A stretch of 64,000 nt of DNA from Pomphorhynchus laevis (lineage: Eukaryota; Acanthocephala; Palaeacanthocephala; Echinorhynchida; Pomphorhynchidae). This document shows, one piece after another, positions 33,222-45,377 of this stretch. The notes under the pieces are model-generated. The model did not search any database, had not been told where the DNA came from, and was given only the letters and a program-made list of their open reading frames with translations. Each line of letters opens with the position of its first letter. Position 1 is the stretch's first letter. The position numbers and the translations under genes are program-made. The DNA lies in assembly GCA_012934845.2 (NCBI GenBank), contig WNNJ02001288.1, positions 62,001 to 126,000 on the forward strand. Reading direction: 5' to 3'.

Positions 33222-34429
33222 GAATACAATCCTGATTTATCTTCCCTAATAGATTCAGCATGAAGTATCCTGTACATAGTTCATTCATTATCTATCCTGA
33301 ATTTAGATATTGAAAATCGTCAGTTAACTTATACAACATATGTCTGAAAGCATAAACTGAAATTAACTTGCTACCGACTAAAACTATACCCTCGTGTGGC
33401 CAATACAACAATAATAATAACTTACTAATAATTAATATTGTAATTGACAAACTAATTGCTTGGCTAACAAGCTAATCAACTAATTGATAAATGACTATTT
33501 CATTTGCAGTCGTAAATTTTACGCGTTCAAAATCTAATAAATATTATGTAATATTATTAAATATGACATAATAAATATTGTGTAATAATATTAAATATTA
33601 AATAATAAATATTATGTAATATTATTAAATAGTGTACTAAATGTAATAATGTTATATCGACATGAGATTGTAAATTTAATGTCGACAATATTATTGACAT
33701 GAAAATCCAAGTATTTAGATCATATCTTTTAGTTAAATCAATATAATTATAACATACATTTTTATTTGTGAGTTATTCATATTAAAGTTTATAATATGAT
33801 ATTATATTTGATATTTTATATCAAAATGTACATGATAGCAAATTTGGTCTTTAACGACTGTAATGGTCGATTTCATACTATTTAAATGATGTGATTTTTA
33901 AGTAGAATATTTGAAATGTATTTTTTTTCGTTTAGGAAAAGAAGCGTAAACTCACTCGTAAACATCAAGGCATATTAAAAAACAGCTAGTCAACTTTGGA
34001 AATATCGCATTGTGTAAAGATAATAATGATATTTGCAATGATATTTTATTTTTAGTACTTTTGTTTTAAGATTAAATTCGTTACTTCTTCGTTTTCATAT
34101 ATTTCATTAGAAAATTAAAATCTGATAATACCTCAATGACATACCGGTGATATCATAATGTTACAGGAGAAAAATAAAGAACAAAAATTTAAATAATTAA
34201 TTTTAATTAATTATTATTTTAATGTACCATGTATTTTGTACACACTACAAATAAAATGTCATTTACAAAATAAAATTCATTTACAGACAAATTGTAATTT
34301 TTAACTAAACAACTAAAGTACATAACTAATTAAAGTACAATTTTGTACGTTATATTTACATAACTAAACGATTTAACTACCCATTTAAGAACATTAGCTA
34401 CTTATTAATTCTCTCTAAACACAATCACA
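33219..34429. other. AT-rich stretch
   Basis: No gene or repeat recognised. A very short frame after an acceptor-like TTTAG at 33936 (EKKRKLTRNIKAY, then stop) is too small to call. Confidence 0.35.
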
Positions 34430-35220
34430 GAGCGGACACTGTCATAACAGTGTTCATAGCAACGTGCCGACATAAATTTAAGCAACGTGTCGGAAATGCC
34501 TTCATTCACAATGTAACGCAAGCAACAAAAAACGATCAGTGGGTACTTCTTTCTACTGATTGGTGTAAATGAGTACTCCATCATTTTGATGCTGAAGTGG
34601 TCAACTAGAAGTGACATTGTATGTGAAAGTCGTGAATCACAAAGTCCAGTTTTCCAAGCAACACCATTTTCTTGCCACAGTTCTTAAATACCCTGGACCG
34701 TTGTCTACTCAGCACATCCGTGCACTACTATTATACCTGCCGTATCCATTTAAGATCCAACGAGTGCAGCGACAATTCAGCAACAACATATACCTAGTAT
34801 TTAAGGATGGTCCGAACAGCAATTCGATCTGGTTAAGAGCGTAAGCCTCAGTCAATTAAGCAAAGTGTCGGTAACGCCTTTATTCACAATGTCACACAGG
34901 CAACCGAAACGACCAGTGAGTACTTCATTCTACTGGTGAGTGTTGCCGGGTACTCATTGATCGTCTAGTAGTGAAATGGTGATTGAAAGTCGTGAATCGA
35001 AGTCCAATCTATCAAGCAACACCATTTAGTATGAATGCTGTATTTCGTAAGAAATCCTGGACCGTTGTCTACTCAGCACATCCGTGCACTACTATTATAC
35101 ATGTCATATCCGTTAAGGATCCAACGAGTGCAGCGAAAATTCACCAACGACCTTTGCCCAGTGTTTAAGGATTGTCCTCACTGCAGTTCGATCTGGTAAA
35201 GAGCGCAAGCCTTATACATT
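34430..35220 (+). repeat. 364-bp tandem dimer
   Basis: Two copies of a unit of about 364 bases, diverged but clear. Anchor strings are CTGGACCGTTGTCTACTCAG at 34693 and 35057, and TTCGATCTGG at 34823 and 35187. The start of each unit is AAGCAA[CA]GTGTCGG. A fragment of a third unit precedes the first. GC content is higher than the surroundings. No coding frame, ribozyme core or tRNA-like boxes seen. It could be a satellite seed or a tandem SINE-like repeat. Confidence 0.65.
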
Positions 35221-35577
35221 ACCGTTTAAATTTCCATTTAAATTACTGTGTAAAACATATGAGATCTAGTGGTAAATAAATCAGCATGGTTATGCATAAA
35301 TTCACTTATAACGATAAATGCATTACCGCTAGTGTTCTAATGCTTTTTTGTTCATTTGGCCTTTCCATACTAAAAAAAAGTCATTTAAAACATTCCTTAT
35401 TTTTATAACATTAACATTCCTGAATAACTGTATCTTATTGATAGATCTAGTGATATTTTGTTGATAATTAATAATTTTACTTTGGTTTTCAAATAATCGG
35501 CATGATAAAGACAAATAATATTTAAATTTAAAAATCGAAATTTATTAATGCTGATTTTTTTAAAAGCGGAAACAATT
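35221..35577. other. Unassigned AT-rich stretch
   Basis: A minus-strand frame (35514-35329) is open but has no supporting signal. Nothing recognised. Confidence 0.3.
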
Positions 35578-35703
35578 TTAATTGATACCTAATTCTGGAA
35601 ATCGAAATCTTCTATACACAACATCGTCAACTGTCAAGTTTTTTAGATCTTCTAGTATTTCAGTTGTGTTCATCGATTTCAGATTAAGAAGTGAAGTAAG
35701 TAT
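35578..35703 (-). CDS. Candidate terminal exon of an unknown gene
   Basis: Minus strand: an acceptor TTTCTTTATAG is followed by 41 open codons ending in TAA. The peptide is strongly protein-like: LLNLKSMNTTEILEDLKNLT, then VDDVVYRRFRFPELG. A possible partner is a short ATG frame at 36666-36589 (MSLIDKGDYITIDINLDA) with an internal GTAGAG donor, but a LINE tail sits between them and I cannot confirm the joining. No family recognised. Confidence 0.35.
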   Translation of the reverse strand: MLTSLLNLKSMNTTEILEDLKNLTVDDVVYRRFRFPELGIN

Positions 35704-36049
35704 CTATAAAGAAACATTATAATGTTTTCATATTTCCAAGTTACATAAATTTAATCCCATTGAACAATGGTTCGCGATAAATTGAATTCAGTATGTGAAT
35801 TGCTTTCTTTATCATTTTGTATTAAGACAGTGTGTTAAAATTAATTATTTAAGTAACTTTATGAATGTTACTCTTTAAAATACAATTTTATTTAAAAAGT
35901 TCTAATATCTACCACAATGTGCTACAATATAGTTTCCGAATTACGCCTGTAAGTTATTTCTCTTAGTAAAATTAACATGTTACCTCATTAATATATTTAA
36001 ATCAATTATCTCCTTGCATTGAATTTTTTAAGAATGAACTATTTCTAAT

Positions 36050-36415
36050 ACAACGCATCGTCAATGCAGCCGTCCGAATTCTCCTCCGTCTTCGTCGTTT
36101 TGATGATACATCCCGCCATCTTGCCTCTTGTAACTTTTCATACCCCTTCATTTCTCAACCTTCCTTTTCTTGATAATTCTCGTCCTGTTTACTGTTCCTT
36201 GCGTTCCTGTAACTCCCTTCTTTTACATGTCCCAAACTACTCTACCTCCTTTGGACTCCGCTCCTTCCTGGTGGCTGCTCCTCTATCGTGGAATCACCTG
36301 CCCATTCATATACGCCAATCAACCTCAATGCATGACTTTTTGCTGTGTGTTTTTTAGTTAGTGGTCATGTAAGCGTGCAGTTGGTACGCATTTGTCAAGC
36401 TAAATAAATTATTAT
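36050..36415 (+). mobile_element. CR1-like LINE, 3' end
   Basis: A 5'-truncated copy holding only the last ~100 codons of ORF2 and the 3' end. It reads HTPSFLNLPFLDNSRPVYCS, then LRSFLVAAPLSWNHLPIHIR, the same C-terminus as the copy at 42.4 kb. The 3' end GTCATGTAAGCG...GCATTTGTCAAGCTAAATAAAT is shared by four copies in the window (36.4, 39.15, 41.9 and 42.4 kb) and so marks the element terminus. Confidence 0.8.
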
Positions 36416-36851
36416 TAACGTCATTTCATTTTTTTACTAGTTGTGTCCAATATTATATTCTAAAAAATCGTAAATAAATAAAATAAAAAAATGAATTGAT
36501 TGACCTGTAAATCAAATTTACGTTATAGCCTGTAAAACATACTGCTCGAATATTTAAATTGAAATATAAATTACAGTTTTTTTGATACTCAGTTTCCGTT
36601 GTTCTGCTCTACAGCGTCCAAGTTTATATCAATTGTGATATAATCTCCCTTATCAATTAAAGACATTTTTTGATACCAATCTCATGTCAAATATTTCATC
36701 TCAATGCATAAAGTGTATTCTTTTTTTTAAGATTTGCGTTCCCTACAAACGAAAATGTTGCATGAACAAATGTTAGCAACGATTTTGATTCCAGCATCAA
36801 TGTGCAAACCGACAAGAAACTTTATTTATGTGATTCTTTTTCATTTTTCTA
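36416..36851. other. Unassigned stretch
   Basis: Includes the short minus-strand ATG frame at 36666-36589 mentioned with the exon at 35.6 kb. Otherwise AT-rich and unrecognised. Confidence 0.3.
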
Positions 36852-37175
36852 TTAATTTTCTGAAGATGCTAGTAGTTACTAGCGAAATATGAAAATAATT
36901 TTTATTGTCTTTCAAATATACCTGATTTAAAAAATTAAACCTGTTCCTGGGTATTTAAAGATTTAAAAAAGGTATTCAGGTTTTTAAACAACAAAACACT
37001 CTTTATTATAAGATATACAACTAGCGATATCGACTTTTTCAAATTCTTCCTTAACCCTATTTCAAAATATTCAAATTATCACGCCTCCTCGTACATTCGG
37101 AAATTGATTTATGCTTCAAGAAACTACTAGCATCTTCAGAATTTTCTGAAGATGCTAGTAGTTACTAGAGAAATA
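36852..37175. repeat. Repeated hammerhead-like hairpin and palindrome
   Basis: CTGAAGAT-GCTAGTA-GT-TACTAGC-GAAATATG occurs at about 36861-36888 on the + strand and again, with one change, at 37146-37173. Between them (37116-37133) is an inverted copy, making the tight palindrome ACTACTAGCATCTTCAGAA / TTCTGAAGATGCTAGTAGT. This is the same design as at 6.7, 12.2 and 33 kb, in a third sequence context. Probably the ends of an element. Confidence 0.55.
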
Positions 37176-37329
37176 TGAAAATAATTTTACAAGAAAATGA
37201 GAGATTTCGGTGGGAATCTTTTCTGTTTGTATGATGTGGCAGCCACGAAGTAATCGACAAAACGATACCAGGTACCGTTTCGTCATTATTTTGACCTCAG
37301 TGCCAGATACCTGACACTACTGGATGCAG

Positions 37330-39165
37330 AGACTTGGACTTGATTCAACTCCAAGTGTCTCTGGCATACTTTTAACTCTATCCTTTCTCGCTCCTCTTCG
37401 TCTTGAAGCATCAATCCCCATTATTATTCGTCATTTATTCAGACTAAAGTATCCACGTTTCTCTCTTCCATCCCGTTTTTATCCTATCCTACTCTTCCCG
37501 CCTCACATCATCATCCTGAAACTTTTTCATCTTCTCTATGTCTCACATGCTGAAGTCTCATCTGTCCTCATGTCCTTGCTCAACAAAACCTCACCTGCCG
37601 ATCCCCAGCCTACCCTCATACTTAAATCCATATGCTCATCCATATCACCTTTACTCGTCACCTTGTTTAACTCGTCCATCCGCAGTCGTATAGTCACTTC
37701 ACACTGGAAATCCGTCATCGTTCGTCCTCTCCTTCATAAACAATTGCTCGGCACACCCCTTCCTTCTAGTTATCGCCCCATTTCACTCCTGCCTACTCTT
37801 TGTAAGCTCTTAGAACGCCTTATCTTAATACAGATCAGCATTTATCTATCTTCATCCAATCTGTACTCTCCTTTCCAATTCGCATGCCGCTCTAATCACT
37901 CGACAGAAATCGCATGAATAAAAGTGTACAACGACTTACTCATTTCTCGAGACAAGGCTCTATATAGTGTTCTCATCTTCCTCGACCTCTCCTTCGCATT
38001 CGACATTGTCGACCACTCCGTCCTCCTTTTTCGCCTTCGTTATGATTACGGCTTTTCTTTCTCCTCCGTAGCATGAATTGCATCATATATATCCTACCGT
38101 TCTTTTCGAGCATGTTCTAATTCATCATCCTCCATATCATCCCTATTTTCTGCGAGGTTCCACAAAGTTTATTCCTAAGTCCCTTGCTTTTATCTCTTCC
38201 GCTCGGCGATTTCTTTCGTTTATCAAAACTTCCTCCTTTAACGTCAGGCAATATGTTGATTACATCCTCATCTATGCTCATAAACCCGCCCATCGCATAC
38301 ACGATATAGGCATTTCAGCATCCAACTGTATTTCTTCTATTTACAAACGTCTCTATCATCTTCATCTCATTCTAAACCACGACAAGTCTAAAATAATGTA
38401 AATCTTCCCCGTCCACCTAACATATACCCTTCCGTTTATCACATTTATCTCATCAATCATCCCCATGGCGGACAATCTAACTTTCTTATGCTTCCATTTC
38501 GATGATCACATTTTCCTGAAACCCTTCGTCCGTGACAAGGGCGCTAGTCTAATTTAATTCTCCGTGACATACGCCGTATCCGCCTCTTATCGACTTCCGT
38601 TATTGTATATATCTATTTCATCGCTTCTTTTCTATAAAATCGATTACTGCCTAAGCCTTTTCGCCAATTCTCCAAAATCCATCATCCTACTTCTACAATG
38701 CATCATCAACTCCGCCGTTCCAGTGCTCATAATTCTCCGTCGCTTCGAGCACACATCCACACATCTTGCCCAACTTTCCTGGCCCATCATCCACATCCAC
38801 ATACAACTCCGCCTTCTTTTAACTTTGCGTCTCATCGCTGTCGGCTCTCCATCGTTCATCAACCTTCGTTTCTTAGACGACACTCGTCCCACCTCGCTAT
38901 CGCTGCGTTCCCGTCATTCCCTCTTACTTCGCGTTCCCAATTACTCCCTCAACTACGGTCTCCGATCCTCCCTCATCGCCGCCTCCTCGCTTGGAATCAG
39001 CTCCTTCTCGACGTCGGCCGCGCTCCGTCTTTCATCACATTCAAATACAATTTTAGTTCCCTCGTTCTCGACGCAATACTTAGATTTTTGTGTTTTTTCT
39101 TTTCTTCGTGATCATATAAGCCTGTGCCAGCACTCATTTGCCACGTAAAAATAAAATCTATTTTT
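37330..39165 (+). mobile_element. CR1-like LINE, 5'-truncated and decayed
   Basis: Most of an RT-bearing ORF2 with many stops and shifts. Pieces in order: NKTSPADPQPTLILKSICSS, SSYRPISLLPTLCKLLERLI, SNHSTEIA, DLSFAFDIVDHSVLL, the catalytic region (VDYILIYAHKPAHRIHDIG), and a thumb/C-terminal region from 38560. It ends with the shared terminus GATCATATAAGCC...CATTTGCCACGTAAAAATAAAAT. It is of the same family as the copy at 42.4-46.7 kb but clearly older. Confidence 0.75.
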
Positions 39166-39258
39166 TAACTCATCGGAAACTTATAATCTATTACATATGT
39201 AACTTTATTTAAAATAAATGATGTTAATCAATTTTTTAAATTTGAAATTTTTGTGTAG

Positions 39259-39480
39259 GATCAATTGATTCTACGCATTCAACAAATTATAGGATTTAAT
39301 TCCTATAATGCAATTAAACTTAATAATCCTTATACTTCAATTATCTTGGTAAACTTTAAAATTTGGAACTCTAACTTCAAAGCAACAAATTTTGATCGGA
39401 GTCCGTCTCGACCACTTAGTTTTCAAAAGTTACACTCCCAAAGCTATTCTGTAAACTACGGAACTAATTGCAGTTTGTAG
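39259..39480 (+). CDS. Candidate exon of unknown gene
   Basis: An acceptor-like TTTTTGTGTAG is followed by 73 open codons to TAG. The peptide has mixed composition (DQLILRIQQIIGFNSYNAIK, later NFDRSPSRPLSFQKLHSQSY). No ATG near the start and no partner exon found. The open length is unusual for DNA this AT-rich, so it may be a real last exon; no family recognised. Confidence 0.3.
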   Translation, partial: DQLILRIQQIIGFNSYNAIKLNNPYTSIILVNFKIWNSNFKATNFDRSPSRPLSFQKLHSQSYSVNYGTNCSL

Positions 39481-41884
39481 AAGCAAGGAAATAAAATTAA
39501 GGCAATGAAGTAATGAAAAGGTAATTGAGGTGATGATATCACCTAAAATTATAAAATTATAATTTTATAATTTATAATTTTATAATTTTTCGTATTATTT
39601 ATGGGTATTCAAGGTAATAAAATCACTTTAAATTATCAAATATAGTTAATAATAAAATATAATTGCTATATTAGTTTACTGTATTAGATTACTTTTGTTC
39701 TATACGTAAATTTAAAAATTAAAATATCTTTATTTCTATTCAAAATGCATCCTTGTTAGATAAATCCTTAAATACATCGTACATTATTTAAGATATTTTA
39801 TTTACGAAATATTTATATATAATTCGATTCATCATATATCATCTTTAAATAGATCCTCAGTCAAATACATCGTATATAATTTATTAGTCAATTTATAAAA
39901 ATTGATTTATATTTCATATTATAAATTTTATCGTTAAAATCATTATAAATTGTATAAAATTTTATATAATTTTTTATTCTTTATAATTATTTATCTTTAT
40001 TTTTAATTTATATATAATACGTAGACTTAGCTGATATGGTCTTAATCTTCAAAACAATTTATATAACTCGGTAATTTTAGAAACCGATTAATAGATAGCA
40101 TATCTATTAAAAAAGAACTTTTATGCACAGATTAATAGTTAGAGAATAAAAAACATTGAGAAGGACATCTATTCTATCAAGTTTCGGCTCAATTCTTCGA
40201 CACGATACAGCAGTGGGCTATAATACATTTTAATGATGTTCATCCTTTGGTTTTAGTATATATTATTTACTATTTATATCCAAAAACATGTTAATTTTAA
40301 GAGTTTAAATACTTTTTAATTATATTAAATGATCAATGTATTGGACAGTTTTTATTTATTTTAAATAAAATATTTAAATATTTTTAATATTTTATTAATT
40401 ATTTTAAATATTTATTTAAATATTTTACGCTGACATAATGGATAATTGATAAATTTTGGCATATTATTTAATTTTTATTTTAAATTGTTTTCGAAATTTA
40501 TTTGAATTTCAAAAATTGGCTATCATTATTTAAAATTAATATTATTAATAAGATAATAATATTCTATTCTAGCAAAAAATGTATTATTTACTATCCATCA
40601 AAATTTCCCACACAAAATTTCAATTTACTTTTAATAATATTTTGTTGATTTATAAATTTGATATTTTTTATTTAATTGTATTTTTATAATTAAAATAATT
40701 AGATACAGATAAACTCGTACCAATTTTGGTAAATTTTCTAAATTCGTTTTAGAAAACAAAATTCAAAACTTATTTTTTAAACGATAAACATTTAATTTAT
40801 AAAATTAAAGAAAATTCAACATTCACTGAATTAAATGGATAAATGAAGAATATCGCTTTACCGTAAGAATATGCGACAGATTTGGTGATCGTGTACACTA
40901 ACAAAAATCTTTATTAATGCATTTATTTATTCTGATGATTTTAATTTACGATTCAGTAATTCAAAACTATAATATTTAATTTTATATTTTTCTAGTACCC
41001 TAATTCAAAATAATTATGAATTAAATTATGTAAATAATCTTTAGCAAAAGTAGTATTTAGATATTTGTCGCTTTAATGTTGATTCAATCAATTCATTCCG
41101 AGTTTATGGTAAATTCAACTGAAAGCATTCGTAATATTTTAAAATAATTCAATAATTATAAAAATATGTCTCCAACTATTATCAGAACAATTCTATGCTC
41201 GCCATTATCAATAATTAATTGTGTTTTTTAAACTAAAGCCGTTTATTTAATGAAATTTTATAGTAAAATACACAGTGCAGTAAGACTAGCATTTGATAAT
41301 ATGAATCCTATCCTGATATAATTTGGTGTTTCCGCATGGATTAGTATCTGCAGAAAACTAAAGACAAACTTATTTTAAAACATTCTTCTGGAAAACTAAT
41401 AAAAATAAACTTTTTTAATAAAAACTGGAAGGCTTTTGCGTGAATTTGTTATTTTCCTCTAATACCAAATTCTGCAGAGTAAATGAGAAGTTCACAATTA
41501 GATCATATCCGGTTGCAATTTGTTGTAGATTATCTTAGAACTAAAATATCGCAAAACTTGTTGCATACTTGCTTTTGACATCACTTCGTTCTAAAATCCT
41601 ATTAAAATTTCCATTAAAATCACACCAACATTGAATTCTGATTAAATTTACAGAATATTAAGACTTTGTATTGTTTGTATTTAAACCCTAAAATTCAAGT
41701 GTATAACAAAATTTTCAAATTTTAACATAAGGGAATTTGTACTGATTCACTTTGTGAATAATAAATTTTGGTAATTTTAACTTGAACAGAATGCTATGTA
41801 AGTGTATTGATCATTAATTTTATATGCTCACACATTAAAACACAATTTATTGTAATAAAAAATAAACAAAAATAAATTTTTAAA
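39481..41884. other. Long AT-rich stretch with one repeat copy
   Basis: Apart from the repeat copy at 39.88-40.2 kb, this 2.4 kb is low-complexity AT-rich DNA with scattered indirect repeats. I see no gene. Confidence 0.4.
39880..40215 (+). repeat. Interspersed hairpin-ended repeat, diverged copy
   Basis: A diverged copy of the repeat at 24.4 kb. AGTCAATTTATAAAAATTGA and the end marker TACGTAGACTTAGCTGATAT are recognisable. An inverted piece of the hairpin end (TCTATCAAGTTTCGGC) lies at 40180-40195. Confidence 0.45.
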
Positions 41885-42255
41885 CTGTTTATTTTTTCAA
41901 AAGGATTTATTTTTACCTGGCAAATACCTGCCGACGAACGCTTACATGACGACAGCAAAAGAAACAAAATATAAGTCATGTGTCGAGAATGTGGGAACGG
42001 AGAAGGTATTCGATGTGATAAAGGATGGAGCATTTCCAACCTTCCTCCAACTCAGGAGGAAGATTGCAAATCTTCAATGAAGCCATAGTAGGATTATATG
42101 ATCTCACACAAGGAGGATGGGTGGTTTGCAATGTGTTGCTTGAATTCGCAAGTTCTGACGTTAAACACGATATTCGGATTTCTGACTCATAATATTGAAC
42201 AGAGTTAAAGAGGGCACGATTCTTATATTTACCAGTAAATTCTTTCAAGAAGATT
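41885..42255 (-). mobile_element. CR1-like LINE, 3' tail (subfamily)
   Basis: A 5'-truncated minus-strand tail. The end GTCATGTAAGCG...GTATTTGCCAGGTAAAAATAAA matches the terminus shared by the other CR1-like copies. Just upstream a frame reads LPPELEEGWKCS, equivalent to the LPIHIRQSTS region of the other copies but of a different subfamily. Confidence 0.55.
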
Positions 42256-42468
42256 CGGTAGATCTTGAAGCACTATATATGCTTATTAAATTTTATATTT
42301 ATCAGGTTGGTCGTTTTCTCACCATAGGGGGTTCCCCATATTAAGAACATTAATTTAAACATCACTAAAACGCTTGTCCTTTGATCTTTAATAATAATAC
42401 AAATTTATTTAATGTGGCAAATGCGTACAAGCTGTACGCTTACAAGTCCACAAACAAAAATGAGAAAG

Positions 42469-45377
42469 TCAAGCAGATAAATTGTTAAAATGGGATCGGA
42501 TTTGTCGTTTGAAACACTGCAGGGAAGTTGATTGGCGTATATGAATGGGCAGATGATTCCACGATGGAGGAGCAGCCACCAGGAAGGAGCGGAGTCCAAA
42601 AGAGGTAGAGTAGTTTGGGACATGTAAAAGAAGGGAATTACAGGAACGCAAGGAAGCAGTAAACAGGACGAGAATTATCAAGAAAAGGAAGGTTGAGAAA
42701 TGAAGGGGTATGAAAAGTTACAAGGCGGAAAGCAACGATAAGAAGACGAATTTGAACACGACAATAAATTGTAGGCAAATCGAGAGAAGCAAGATGGTAG
42801 GATGTATGATCAAAACGACGAAGACGGAGGAGAATTCGGACAGCTGCGTTGACGATGCGTTGTAGGGGAAGAAGAGTGGATTTAGGTGAGTTGGAAAATA
42901 GACTAAGACAATAATCGAGTCTAGAAAAAAGGAGAGATGATATGAGAGTCATACAAGAAGGGAAATCGATCAATCTACGAACTTGACGGAGGTTGCGGAG
43001 TATCAAGGTAGATGAGCGTACTTTATCTCTAACGAAAGGTTTAAGTGAAAGTCGGTTGTCAAAATGGAAGCCTAGGAAAACGAGATTATCAACGATAGGA
43101 AGAATTGTAGAATTTAATGATACGGAGGGAGGTTCGAAGCCGAGGCGTCGAGGAATGATCCACATAATTTTGGATTTATCAGGATTCAGAGAAAGGCGAA
43201 GGGAAGAAAGATGATTGGAAATTGAGACAAGACAGTCGGAAGCGGAAACACTAAGATCGTGAATACGATAAACAGGCGCATGAGCATATACGAGAATGTC
43301 ATCAGCATATTGCATAACATGGAAGTTAAATTTATGAGAAATCGAAGACAAATCACCAAGAAGAAGAGAGAAAAGTATAGGGCCTAATACGGAGCCTTGT
43401 GGAACACCGGACGGAATGGACGAAGGATGGGAGAGAGAAGAGTTAGAATAGACGCGAAATGTACGGTTTGATAGATATGAAGAAAACCATGATACAGTGG
43501 GTAAAGAGAAGCCATAATCATGACGAAGGCGATGGAGAAGAATCGAGTGATCGACAATGTCAAAAGCAGACGATAGATCAAGAGAAACTATGACACTACA
43601 TAATTTATGATCGCGCGATATGAGTAAGTCGTTATAAACTTTAAAACAAGCAATTTCAGTAGAGTGATTAGAGCGAAAAGCGGCATGGAAGGGAGGAAAT
43701 AAGTTAAAGGAAAAGAGATATGTATTAACTTGCTTAAGAACGAGACGCTCAAGGAGTTTAGTGGGGGTTGGGAGAAGTGAAATAGGACGGTACGAAGATG
43801 GTAGTGAGGAGTCGAGAGATTGCTTTTTGATGAGAGGACGAACAGTGGCGCATTTCCAGATGGAAGGAAATGTACGGCTACGGATGGACGAGTTGAACAA
43901 TGTGGTTAGGAAGGGTAAGATAAAGGAGCAGATATTTTTAAGCAAGTGAGTGGGAATTGGGTCAGAAGGAGAGGTTTTATTAGGTAATGACAGCAGAACC
44001 GAAGAAACTTCATCAGACGAAACGGGAAGAAGGTGGAATAGTTCTGGGAGGGAAGTATTTAAAGATAAGAGTGGGTACAAGGGGGCTATGGGTAGTAGGG
44101 AAAGTAAATTAGATAGCTTAGTTTGTAGATAAGAAGAAAATTCATCAGGATTTATATTACAAGGGGTAGATGATCGTGAAAGAATTGAGTTTAAGATTTT
44201 CCAATGAGATTTAGAGTTGGAAGATAACTCGAGTTGATTTCGCCAAAAGAGAGTACGTTTAGTACGTATAAGAATGAGATGTGAACGTCGCTGAGAAAAG
44301 TAGAAATCACGAAGATTTGGAGGGAGTAAGTTGGGTGAACGTTTAAGAAAGCGTTTATACATACGAAAAGAGTGACGGAGTCGACGCTTAGAAAGACTAC
44401 AGTCAGAATCGAACCAGGGAGCATGGCGCAAGCGCTGGGAACGTCGAAGTCGACTAGGCAGAAGGTTATTGAGGATCGACGTAAGTTCAGAATCAAACAG
44501 AATGCAGAGATCATCGGTAGAGATAGTTAAAAGGAAGTGAAAAGAGTGAAGAATTGAGTACGGCTGTGCAGAGAATAGGGATATCGAGAAGCTTCCAGGG
44601 TCGACCTGGTGTAGATAAAGGTAAAGGCGGAGAAGGAAGATGGGGACGAGTAAGAGTAAGAGTGACAAGGAAATGATCAGACAAACCAGGATCAGTAATT
44701 GACAAGGAGGTATGATCATTGAAGCAGTTAGGAACAGCAATGATGTCGAGAGCACCGCCGAGAATATGAGTTGGGCTTGTTGAAAGTAATTTATAGTTAA
44801 AATCAGAAAAAAGATTAGTTAAAGTGATAGAGTCAGAGTCAGACGGGCGATCAAGACGAATGTTAAATTCACCGAGAACAAAAGAAGGAGTATAAGACAA
44901 TGAACAGTGAGACATTAGATCTGCAAGGTCGTTAAAGAAGATACGTGATGGGGCAACTGAACCTGGACGGTATACAATCACAAGTTCCAGAGGGAAAGGC
45001 GTTGATAATCTGCATATGAGTAATTCGAACGAAGTGTAACGGATGTTAACGTTGATTTTACGTAAAGACATTGGGTGACGAGCAATGGCAACAATACCGC
45101 CATGGTTAGACGCAGTAGATGTATGAGATGTAATTTGACGAGCTGATTCAACTAGAGAACAATCAGAGCGACATAGACGACGAATAGCAAGATCGTCGGA
45201 GTCAGATTGCCAGGATTCGGTAATGCAGAGAATATCAATAGATAATTGATCGAAGATATCGAGAAGCATATCAGCTTTATGAAGAATGGAGCGAGTATTG
45301 AATAGACTAAGACGAAAAGTATGCTTAGGAGCGAGATCGACTAGCGAAGAAGACAAGGGGGAGAGATGGGACGCCAT
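42469..45377 (-). pseudogene. LINE ORF2 (endonuclease and RT)
   Basis: The endonuclease (45377 to about 44540) has LFNTRSILHKADM, CITESWQSDSDD, GGIVAIARH, VIVYRPG and SDHFLV. The usual GDFN catalytic box reads GEFN. A frameshift near 44540 leads into the long RT frame (to 42638), which has SSYRPISLLPTPTKLLERL, SLDLSSAFDIVDHSILL, SGVPQGSVLGPILFSLLLGD and the catalytic MQYADDILVY. A second shift near 42660 restores the C-terminus SFGLRSFLVAAPPSWNHLP, with the stop at 42469. In life this is the enzyme that nicks the target and copies LINE RNA; here it is interrupted. Confidence 0.85.

Noticed and set aside
33043-33288. Frames of 68 codons on both strands at 33.1 kb
   Set aside because: They consist mostly of alternating Tyr-Ile from the AT microsatellite.
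36064-36357. A host proline/serine-rich protein
   Set aside because: The frame is the C-terminus of the CR1-like LINE, matching the copy at 42.5 kb and followed by the shared element end.
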